Assembly (NCBI GenBank): GCA_900546415.1
Contig: URCY01000061.1
Span: forward strand, 1 to 10,514
Reading direction: 5' to 3'
Length of the DNA: 10,514 nucleotides
Source of the DNA: an uncultured Eubacteriales bacterium
Lineage (GTDB): Bacteria; Bacillota; Clostridia; Oscillospirales; Oscillospiraceae
Position numbers and translations under genes: made by a program. A model generated the notes under the pieces. The model had not been told where the DNA came from and did not search any database. It worked only from the letters and a program-made list of their open reading frames with translations. This document shows, in pieces, positions 5,710 through 10,514 of this stretch. How positions within the stretch are numbered: position 1 is the first letter of the stretch; the number at the start of each line of letters is the position of its first letter.

Positions 5710-6885
5710 TTATTGCCAATCAACAACGACCTTCTGAGTGGTCGGATGCTGCTCGGGATCGGAGGTATCGTCGATGGTGACGGTGCCGTCAACGATCTGC
5801 TGGAACAGCGTCTCATAGGCAGCCTCGTCGAAGTCGCCCAGCTTGCTGCTCTCCATGGGCAGGCCAACGCAGTCTTCCTTCGCGCCGAGGGACTGGCAGG
5901 TGCCGGCATAAGCATCCGGCCAAACCAGACCGTTGGTGCCGACCGCAGTCAGAGCCATACGCACGGAGTTGGACAGAGCCTTCATGGCAGAGGTGATGAT
6001 GGTATCGGAAACGTTGCTCTGGTCGACGTCGACGCCGATCATCAGGCCTTCGTTGGCCTCAGCAGCGCTCTGGCAGGACAGGTAGATGCCGCCGCCGCAA
6101 GCGAAGACGACCTCGGTGCCCTCGGTGTACCAGCTGTCCATCTTAGCAGCGATCTCGTCGGTCGGGCCGAAGCTGCCGGAGTACCAGTACTTGATGTTGA
6201 CGTCAACGTTGTCTTCGACAGCCGCTGCATCAGCGCCCTGAACGAAGCCGTAGCCGTAACGGACAACAGCGGGGACGGACATGCCGCCCAGGAAGCCCAG
6301 CTCGGTGTAGCCAGCCTTAACAGCGGCGTAACCAGCCAGATAGCCAGCCTGCTCTTCCTTGTAGACGATCAGGGAGACGTTGGACGGGATGGAGTCGGTG
6401 CCCAGGTCGCCAGCGGAGACGTCCAGAGCGAGGAAGTTGACTTCCGGATGCTCGGCAGCGCAGGAAGCGGTTGCCGGCCCGAACAGGTAGCCAGCCATAA
6501 CGACGGTGTTGTAGCCGTCAGCGATGGCCTGGTTGATGGCATCGATACGAGCCTGATCGGTATCCTCAGCGGGCTTGTAGTAGGTGCAGTCAACGGAGTT
6601 CTCTTCTGCGAAGGTGGTGATGCCTTCGTAGGTGTACTGGTTGAAGGAGTGGTCGTCGATGTTGCCGACGTCGGTCACGAAAGCGACCTTCATGCTGGGA
6701 TCAACAGCGCCAGTATTATCATCGGTGGACTCAGTGGTCTCGCTGGTTTCGGTCGGTTCGGTCGGGGTCTCAGTGGTGGTCTCGGTCGGAGTCTCAGTGG
6801 TGGTCTCCTTGTCGTTGCTGGCGCAGCCGGCGAACAGGCAAGCGACCATTGCAAGGGCAAGAAGAAGTGCTACAAGTTTCTTCAT
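5710..6885 (-). CDS. nupN: BMP-family nucleoside-binding lipoprotein
   Basis: A 391-aa surface-anchored substrate-binding lipoprotein, the receptor of the importer encoded downstream. A lipoprotein signal peptide (MKKLVALLLALAMVACLFAGC) ends at lipobox cysteine C21. A Thr/Glu/Pro linker follows (about residues 25-60), then a BMP/PnrA-like domain from residue 65: FVTDVGNIDDHSFNQ (69-83), FLGGMSVPAVVRYGYGF (198-214) and the ligand-site strand GVDVDQ (284-289). PnrA, TmpC and NupN/YufN proteins bind purine or mixed nucleosides, so nucleosides are the expected ligand. The start at 6885 is fixed by GGAGG 8 nt upstream and by the signal peptide; an upstream in-frame ATG at 6945 would spoil both. 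The protein is slightly longer than usual because of the linker, whose DNA carries a 24-bp tandem duplication. It has its own promoter and a strong terminator. Confidence 0.92.
   Translation of the reverse strand: MKKLVALLLALAMVACLFAGCASNDKETTTETPTETTTETPTEPTETSETTESTDDNTGAVDPSMKVAFVTDVGNIDDHSFNQYTYEGITTFAEENSVDCTYYKPAEDTDQARIDAINQAIADGYNTVVMAGYLFGPATASCAAEHPEVNFLALDVSAGDLGTDSIPSNVSLIVYKEEQAGYLAGYAAVKAGYTELGFLGGMSVPAVVRYGYGFVQGADAAAVEDNVDVNIKYWYSGSFGPTDEIAAKMDSWYTEGTEVVFACGGGIYLSCQSAAEANEGLMIGVDVDQSNVSDTIITSAMKALSNSVRMALTAVGTNGLVWPDAYAGTCQSLGAKEDCVGLPMESSKLGDFDEAAYETLFQQIVDGTVTIDDTSDPEQHPTTQKVVVDWQ
6760..6807. repeat. 24-bp tandem repeat in lipoprotein linker
   Basis: Two adjacent 24-bp units (6760-6783 and 6784-6807) differ at one base. 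They encode the repeated TETPTETT part of the Thr/Glu linker just after the lipid anchor. Because the unit is a multiple of three, copy-number change would only lengthen or shorten the linker. Confidence 0.8.
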
Positions 6886-6933
6886 TTTCTTAACCTCCAT
6901 ATAGATTATGTTGCAGCTTTTACTGCTTGCTAA

Positions 6934-6962
6934 ATTATTACACACAATGTCGGAAAAATCAA
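6934..6962 (-). promoter_or_regulatory. Promoter of lipoprotein gene
   Basis: On the minus strand, TTGATT (6957-6962) is followed by TAATAAT (6934-6940), with 16-17 bp spacing. TGTGTG immediately precedes the -10, as in the ATPase promoter. It lies about 50 bases before the start codon, in the 111-base gap after cdd. I see no purine riboswitch core in this leader. Confidence 0.65.
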
Positions 6963-6996
6963 GTGGTTTTTAAAATTTTGTTAAAAATGTATATAT

Positions 6997-7410
6997 TTAC
7001 TTGTTGAGGTCGTTCGCAGAGAAGCTCAAAGGCAGCAATTCCGCCAAAGTCGTTTCATAGAGCTTCGTGCCGTCCGTGGTCAGAACGATGGGGAAATCGT
7101 CCGGGCAGAACTCGCGGATGACCTGACGGCAGACGCCGCAGGGCGCGCAAAGCTCGGAAACGGGCTTGCCCGCAGGGCCGCCGCAGATCGCCAGCGCCTC
7201 GAATTCGCGCTCTCCGGCGCAGACGGCGGTGAAAAAGGCCGTGCGCTCGGCGCAGTTGGTCGGGCCGTAGGCGGCGTTCTCAACGTTGCAGCCACGATAG
7301 ACCTTGCCGCTCTTGGCAAGCAGCGCCGCGCCGACGGCGAAGTGGGAATACGGGACATAGGCGTTCTCGCGCGCCTCAATGGCAGTTTTCAGCAATTCCT
7401 CATGGGTCAT
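6997..7410 (-). CDS. cdd: Cytidine deaminase
   Basis: A 137-aa homotetrameric-type cytidine deaminase, normal length for the short Gram-positive class. It converts cytidine and deoxycytidine to uridine and deoxyuridine using zinc. The motifs are complete: YVPYSHFAVGAALL (18-31), NVENAAYGPTNCAER (42-56) with zinc ligand C53 and catalytic E55, and PCGVCRQ (90-96) with zinc ligands C91 and C94. AAGGAGG upstream of the ATG supports the start at 7410. The gene sits directly before the nucleoside importer lipoprotein gene and after the nucleoside phosphorolysis operon, so its context is nucleoside salvage. Its only visible promoter straddles the edge of a MITE-like repeat. No strong terminator separates it from the lipoprotein gene, so some cotranscription is likely. 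Confidence 0.95.
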   Translation of the reverse strand: MTHEELLKTAIEARENAYVPYSHFAVGAALLAKSGKVYRGCNVENAAYGPTNCAERTAFFTAVCAGEREFEALAICGGPAGKPVSELCAPCGVCRQVIREFCPDDFPIVLTTDGTKLYETTLAELLPLSFSANDLNK

Positions 7411-7436
7411 GGTGGTTCCTCCTTATTTCATTTAAA

Positions 7437-7465
7437 ATAATAGGGAAGCTCTGATTAAATCGCAA
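7437..7465 (-). promoter_or_regulatory. cdd promoter formed at repeat junction
   Basis: On the minus strand, TTGCGA (7460-7465) lies inside the repeat element, and TATTAT (7437-7442) lies in the flank, exactly 17 bp apart. The -10 ends on the TA bordering the element. This is the only good promoter I see before cdd, and it would give a leader of about 20 bases. Confidence 0.6.
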
Positions 7466-7603
7466 GAGCGGTCAGCGAGGAATTTTGTTCCAAATTGAGG
7501 TTTGGAAATTGCAGGAATACTTTGTGTATTTCAAGATTTTCAAGCCGATAAGTTGGGACGAAAGACCCGCTGAGCGCCGCAGCCGATTTTTTCAGAGGTT
7601 CCC
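7443..7603 (+). mobile_element. MITE-like element, complete copy
   Basis: A 161-bp non-coding element. Its ends are inverted repeats: the left begins GGGAAGCTCTGATTAAATCG, and the complement of the right end begins GGGAACCTCTGAAAAAATCG (17 of 20 matching). A looser match extends to about 38 bp, including a shared TCAGCG. It is flanked by TA on both sides (7441-7442 and 7604-7605), consistent with a TA target duplication. The first 56 bp recur at the right end of the window with four differences. It has no transposase, so it would depend on one encoded elsewhere; the family cannot be named with confidence from the ends alone. Confidence 0.75.
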
Positions 7604-7625
7604 TAGCCCTTATAAATGGCTGCGC

Positions 7626-7668
7626 CCAAAAGGGGGCAAGAATCGGGTGGGAGTCCCCCACCCGATTC
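7626..7668 (-). terminator. Terminator-like hairpin after deoB
   Basis: GAATCGGGTGGG (7640-7651) pairs with CCCACCCGATTC (7657-7668): a 12-bp perfect stem with a 5-nt loop. On the minus strand it is followed by TTGCCCCCTTTT. It begins about 20 bases after the deoB stop and probably ends the tdk-deoD-deoB transcript, although the T-tract is interrupted by C residues. Confidence 0.6.
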
Positions 7669-7689
7669 GGATGATCCTTGTGATTTTCC

Positions 7690-8859
7690 TCAGCCGAGAA
7701 TCTCCCCGGCGAAGCTCTTGCCGGGCGTGGAGAACTTCACGCCGAGCAGCTCGGTGACGGTCGCGGCGATGTCGGCAAAGCTGGTGCGCGTGCCGAGGTT
7801 GACCGGCTTGACCTTCTTGCCCGCGATGAGCAGCGGCACATATTCGCGGGTGTGGTCGGTGGTCTTCGTATAGGCCGGGTCGCAGCCGTGGTCGGCGGTG
7901 ACCATGACGATATCGTCCTCGCCGAGGCTCTCGACAAATTTGCCGAAGAAGCCGTCGAACTCGGTCAGCGCGGCGGCGTAGCCGTCGATGTTGCGGCGAT
8001 GGCCGTAGAGCATGTCGAAGTCGACCAGATTGATGAAGCACAGGCCGTGGAAATCGCGCGCAGCATAGTCGAGGGTCTTGTTCAGACCGTCGGTGTTGCC
8101 CTTGGTATAGACGAATTCGGTCATGCCGCGGCCGGCAAAGATGTCGTGGATCTTGCCGACGGCCAGCATATCCAGTCCGGCCGCCTTGACAGCGTCGAGC
8201 ATCGTCTCTGCGGGCGGCTCGAGGGAGAAGTCGTGGCGGTTGCTCGTGCGCGTGAAGCCGTCCTTCGGGTTGCCGATGAACGGGCGCGCAATGACGCGGC
8301 CGACGCCGTGCTTGCCGACGAGCAGCTTGCGGGCGATGCGGCAGTATTCATAGAGCTGCTCGGGCGGGACGATGTCCTCATGGGCAGCGATCTGGAACAC
8401 GGAGTCGGCGGAGGTATAGACGATCAGGTCGCCGGTCTTCATGTGCTCCTCGCCGTACTTGGCGATGACCTCCGTGCCCGACCAGGGGGCATTGGCCAGC
8501 ACGCCGCGGCCGGTCGCCTCGCGGAAGGGCTTGAGGATCTCCTCCGGGAAGCCGTTGGGATAAGTGGGCAGCGGGTTCGGGGAGACGATGCCCGCGATCT
8601 CCCAGTGGCCGATCGTGGTGTCCTTGCCCATGGAGGCCTCCTGCAGGCGGGCGCAGGCGCCCTTCTGATGCTCGGCCTTGCCGAGGTAATCGACGGTGTC
8701 GATGTTGCCGAGGCCGTAGGAAACCATATTGGGAACATGCAGCTTGTCCGAGGTGGCACAGCTGCGCAGGGTGTTGACATTATAATCGCCGAAGGCGTGG
8801 GCGTCGGGCGCTTCGCCGCAGCCGCACGAATCGAGCACAAACAGGAATACGCGCTTCAT
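7690..8859 (-). CDS. deoB: Phosphopentomutase
   Basis: A 389-aa phosphopentomutase of normal length, in the alkaline phosphatase superfamily. It interconverts ribose or deoxyribose 1-phosphate and the 5-phosphate, linking nucleoside phosphorolysis to central metabolism. Metal and catalytic residues can be followed through the sequence: D10 in FVLDSCGCGEAPDA, the phosphorylated threonine in GKDTTIGHWE (81-82), D282 and H287 in VDFDMLYGHR, D323 and H324 in TADHG, and H336 in TTDHTRE. The cap domain lies between roughly residues 100 and 220. AAAGGAG about 12 nt upstream supports the ATG at 8859. It is the last gene of tdk-deoD-deoB, 24 bases after deoD, whose phosphorolysis product is its substrate. 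The loops carry cysteines (DSCGCG, DHGCDP) where other residues are common; I cannot say whether this matters. Confidence 0.95.
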   Translation of the reverse strand: MKRVFLFVLDSCGCGEAPDAHAFGDYNVNTLRSCATSDKLHVPNMVSYGLGNIDTVDYLGKAEHQKGACARLQEASMGKDTTIGHWEIAGIVSPNPLPTYPNGFPEEILKPFREATGRGVLANAPWSGTEVIAKYGEEHMKTGDLIVYTSADSVFQIAAHEDIVPPEQLYEYCRIARKLLVGKHGVGRVIARPFIGNPKDGFTRTSNRHDFSLEPPAETMLDAVKAAGLDMLAVGKIHDIFAGRGMTEFVYTKGNTDGLNKTLDYAARDFHGLCFINLVDFDMLYGHRRNIDGYAAALTEFDGFFGKFVESLGEDDIVMVTADHGCDPAYTKTTDHTREYVPLLIAGKKVKPVNLGTRTSFADIAATVTELLGVKFSTPGKSFAGEILG

Positions 8860-8883
8860 GATTCAAAAAATCTCCTTTGATGA

Positions 8884-9624
8884 TTACTTTTCGAGCTTGA
8901 CGGCGGTCTCAAGGGCGACCTGCATCATCTGACGGAAGCCGGTCTGGCGCTCGTCGGCAGAGAGGAACTCGCCGCGCACGAGCTGGTCGGAGACGGTGCA
9001 GATGCACAGGGCGTTCTTGCCGTAGCGCGCGGCGTTCAGGTAGAGCGCGGCGGACTCCATCTCGATGGCCATGATGCCCATCTTGCGCCAGTTGTGGTTG
9101 GGGTCGAGTGCCTCGGGGACGTTCTCGTCGTCGCCGTAGAACACGTCGGAGGACAGGATGTTGCCGACATGATACGGCGCATCCAGCTCCTCGGCGGATT
9201 CGATGGCCGCGCGGAGCATCTTATACGAGCAGATCGGCGCGAACGTGCCGGCCAGATGGAACTGGTTGGCCCAGTTGGAATCGGTGCTCGCGCCCATGGC
9301 CATAACGATGTCCTTCAGGTTGATGTGCGGCTGAATGGCGCCGGCCGAGCCGATGCGCAGGATGTTCTCGACGCCGTAGGCATTGTAAAGCTCGTGGGAA
9401 TAGATGCCGATGGAGGGCATACCCATGCCGGAGGCCATGACGGTGACCTTGACGCCCTTATAGGTGCCGGTGTAGCCCTGCACGCCGCGGACGTTGTTGA
9501 CGAGGACGGGGTTCTCGAGGAAGTTCTCGGCAATATACTTCGAGCGCAGCGGATCGCCGGGCATCAGGACGGTCTTGCCGAAATCGTCGGGCGTGGCCTT
9601 GATATGGGGAGTCGGATAATTCAT
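8884..9624 (-). CDS. deoD: Purine nucleoside phosphorylase, DeoD type
   Basis: A 246-aa hexameric-type purine nucleoside phosphorylase, close to the usual 235-240 aa. It splits purine (deoxy)nucleosides with phosphate to free base and (deoxy)ribose 1-phosphate. Key segments are TPHI at 5-8 with the ribose-contacting histidine H7, phosphate-binding MPGDPLR (21-27), GSAGA (92-96), the nucleoside-binding MAIEMES (185-191), and SDQLVRGE (212-219) with the catalytic aspartate D213 that recognises 6-oxo and 6-amino purines. AAAGGAG about 10 nt before the ATG supports the start. It lies between tdk and deoB, about 45 and 24 bases from each, with no strong promoter or terminator visible in between. 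DeoB would use its sugar-phosphate product, and the importer at 1872-6885 would supply its substrate. Confidence 0.95.
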   Translation of the reverse strand: MNYPTPHIKATPDDFGKTVLMPGDPLRSKYIAENFLENPVLVNNVRGVQGYTGTYKGVKVTVMASGMGMPSIGIYSHELYNAYGVENILRIGSAGAIQPHINLKDIVMAMGASTDSNWANQFHLAGTFAPICSYKMLRAAIESAEELDAPYHVGNILSSDVFYGDDENVPEALDPNHNWRKMGIMAIEMESAALYLNAARYGKNALCICTVSDQLVRGEFLSADERQTGFRQMMQVALETAVKLEK

Positions 9625-9668
9625 TGTGTGTTCTCCTTTCGATCTATGACGATATTATGTTAACAAGA

Positions 9669-10253
9669 TTAACGCACCTTGCGGTGTTCGCGGATATTGC
9701 GCACCCAGCATTTGTGGCACATGGCGATATAGCGGTCGTTGCCGCCAAGCAGGAGCTGCGCGCCCTCGGTGACGACATAGCCGTCGGAATCGATGCGGGC
9801 GTTGGTGGTCGCCTTTGCGCCGCAGTCGCAGATGGCCTTGATCTCGGTGATCGTGTCGGCGACCTCGAACAGGCGGCGGCTGCCCTCGAAGAGCGTGCTG
9901 CGGAAGTCCGTGCGCAGGCCGAAGCAGAGCACGGGAATGTTCTCGGAATCGACGATCTCGCGGAGCTGATCGATCTGCGTAGCCGTCAGGAACTGACATT
10001 CGTCGACGATGATGACGTCGGTGCGCGCGCGGCCGCGATAGGCCTCGAGCAGGTCGCGCTCGGGGGCGACGACCTCCGCCGGAGCCTCCAGCCCGACGCG
10101 GCTGCGCAGGATAATCGCGCCGTCGCGCTGATCGGCGGCGGGCTTGATGAGCCAGACCAGCATCCCGTTTTCTTCGTAATTATACTTGGTGATCAGCGCC
10201 TGAGCCGTCTTGGACGAGCCCATGGAGCCGTATTTAAAATAGAGCTTGGCCAC
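9669..10253 (-). CDS. tdk: Thymidine kinase, type II
   Basis: A 194-aa thymidine kinase of the TK1-like (type II) class. It phosphorylates thymidine and deoxyuridine with ATP, feeding dTMP synthesis by salvage. Visible features are the P-loop GSMGSSKT (9-16), Walker B IIVDECQF (81-88) with D84 and catalytic E85, FGLRTDF (111-117), and four structural zinc ligands C142, C144, C179 and C182 (CDCG and CHKC). The lasso loop segment with Y160 precedes the last zinc pair. The start is GTG at 10253, with GGGAGGA 6-7 nt upstream; the next Met (residue 11) lies inside the P-loop, so it cannot be the start. It is the first gene of the tdk-deoD-deoB operon under a near-consensus promoter. Placing a salvage kinase with catabolic enzymes suggests coordinated use of imported nucleosides. 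Confidence 0.95.
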   Translation of the reverse strand: MAKLYFKYGSMGSSKTAQALITKYNYEENGMLVWLIKPAADQRDGAIILRSRVGLEAPAEVVAPERDLLEAYRGRARTDVIIVDECQFLTATQIDQLREIVDSENIPVLCFGLRTDFRSTLFEGSRRLFEVADTITEIKAICDCGAKATTNARIDSDGYVVTEGAQLLLGGNDRYIAMCHKCWVRNIREHRKVR

Positions 10254-10286
10254 TGTGCTTCCTCCCGTGCCGCCATTGGTTCTATT

Positions 10287-10315
10287 ATTATACAGGATTT
10301 GTCCGAAAGATGCAA
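10287..10315 (-). promoter_or_regulatory. Promoter of tdk-deoD-deoB
   Basis: On the minus strand, TTGCAT (10310-10315) and a perfect TATAAT (10287-10292) are separated by 17 bp, about 34 bases before the GTG start. This is the strongest promoter in the window. The short leader leaves no room for a riboswitch, so control should act at the promoter itself. Confidence 0.88.
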
Positions 10316-10317
10316 GG

Positions 10318-10346
10318 GGAACTCGCGCCTGCGGCGTCCAAGTTCC
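10318..10346. repeat. Dyad just upstream of tdk -35
   Basis: GGAACT (10318-10323) is complementary to AGTTCC (10341-10346), with an inner CGCC/GGCG pair (10326-10329 and 10333-10336). It ends two bases from the -35 box. It could be an activator or repressor site, but the arms are interrupted and I recognise no named operator. Confidence 0.35.
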
Positions 10347-10458
10347 GGAAAATCGGCGAAATTATCAAAATGTCCCCGCTTTTTTTGTGGAATTCTCCGC
10401 GCCGTCCGATTTTCGCGCGCAGTCGTCCGCCCCGAATCGGCAAATTTTGTTTTTTCTT
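10347..10458. other. Non-coding stretch upstream of the tdk promoter
   Basis: I see no credible gene, RNA or terminator here. It contains A/T runs (10379-10387 and 10443-10456) and GC-rich patches between the tdk promoter dyad and the partial repeat copy. Confidence 0.4.
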
Positions 10459-10514
10459 GGGAACCTCTGATTCAATCGCAAGAGCGGTCAGCGAGGGATT
10501 TTGTTCCAGATTGA
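10459..10514 (+). mobile_element. MITE-like element, second copy (cut by window end)
   Basis: The first 56 bases of the same repeat as at 7443, in the same orientation, with 52 of 56 positions identical. It begins GGGAACCTCTGATTCAATCG. It is preceded by TT rather than TA, and there is no -10-like sequence 17 bp outside its TTGCGA box, so this copy does not appear to make the outward promoter seen at the first copy. The rest lies beyond the window. Confidence 0.75.

Noticed and set aside
4142..6933. Two further long plus-strand open frames opposite the ATPase and lipoprotein genes
   Set aside because: They mirror the codon bias of the real genes, have no start signals and show no recognisable domains.
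6886..6945. Lipoprotein gene start at an upstream in-frame ATG (6945)
   Set aside because: This would add 20 polar residues before the signal peptide and lie over the promoter -10 region; GGAGG and the signal peptide fix 6885.
6886..6996. Purine riboswitch in the lipoprotein gene leader
   Set aside because: I looked for the three-way junction core and the paired loop motifs and saw none; the leader is short and AT-rich.
7455..7661. A 68-codon minus-strand open frame across the repeat element
   Set aside because: It lies almost wholly within the MITE-like element and the deoB terminator, with no ribosome site; most likely spurious.
9624..10514. A plus-strand open frame opposite tdk
   Set aside because: It is the mirror of the tdk coding frame with an antisense-type composition, and it runs through the tdk promoter and the repeat copy.

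Overview
The window reads as a chromosomal segment of a fairly high-GC member of the Clostridia, most likely Oscillospirales/Ruminococcaceae-like. This rests on strong AGGAGG-type ribosome binding sites, occasional GTG/TTG starts, sigma-A-like promoters, a BMP-family nucleoside transporter in the Gram-positive order, and a type II thymidine kinase. The taxonomic call is an inference from style and gene content, not from a marker gene.

Layout. (1) Positions 1-870 hold a bidirectional terminator, then a small minus-strand operon encoding a 93-aa helical protein of unknown function and an overlapping sigma-70-region-4-like helix-turn-helix protein, then a divergent promoter region. (2) Positions 868-1725 (plus strand) hold one uninterrupted reading frame joining an XRE-family DNA-binding domain to a complete tRNA adenosine deaminase (TadA); a good internal ribosome binding site and ATG sit at the TadA start. 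(3) Positions 1729-1863 hold two GC-rich hairpins between convergent units. (4) Positions 1872-6885 (minus strand) encode a BMP-family nucleoside ABC importer in the order lipoprotein, double-NBD ATPase, permease, permease. A strong terminator and a second promoter lie between the lipoprotein and ATPase genes. (5) Positions 6997-7410 encode cytidine deaminase (cdd). (6) Positions 7443-7603 hold a 161-bp MITE-like element with terminal inverted repeats. (7) Positions 7690-10253 (minus strand) encode deoB, deoD and tdk from one near-consensus promoter. (8) The window ends inside a second copy of the same repeat.

Function. Apart from the left end, the window is a nucleoside uptake and salvage region. 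The importer brings nucleosides in. DeoD phosphorolyses purine nucleosides, DeoB interconverts the pentose 1- and 5-phosphates, Cdd deaminates cytidine/deoxycytidine, and Tdk phosphorylates thymidine. Most of this is well-known biochemistry.

The items most worth a second look are the in-frame XRE-TadA arrangement; the MITE-like repeat whose edge supplies a -35 box exactly 17 bp from a -10 at its insertion junction, apparently giving cdd its promoter; the direct-repeat flanking of tdk-deoD-deoB by two copies of that element; and the operator-like dyad in the divergent region. I see no CRISPR array, rRNA, tRNA, complete insertion sequence or convincing new defence or metabolic system.
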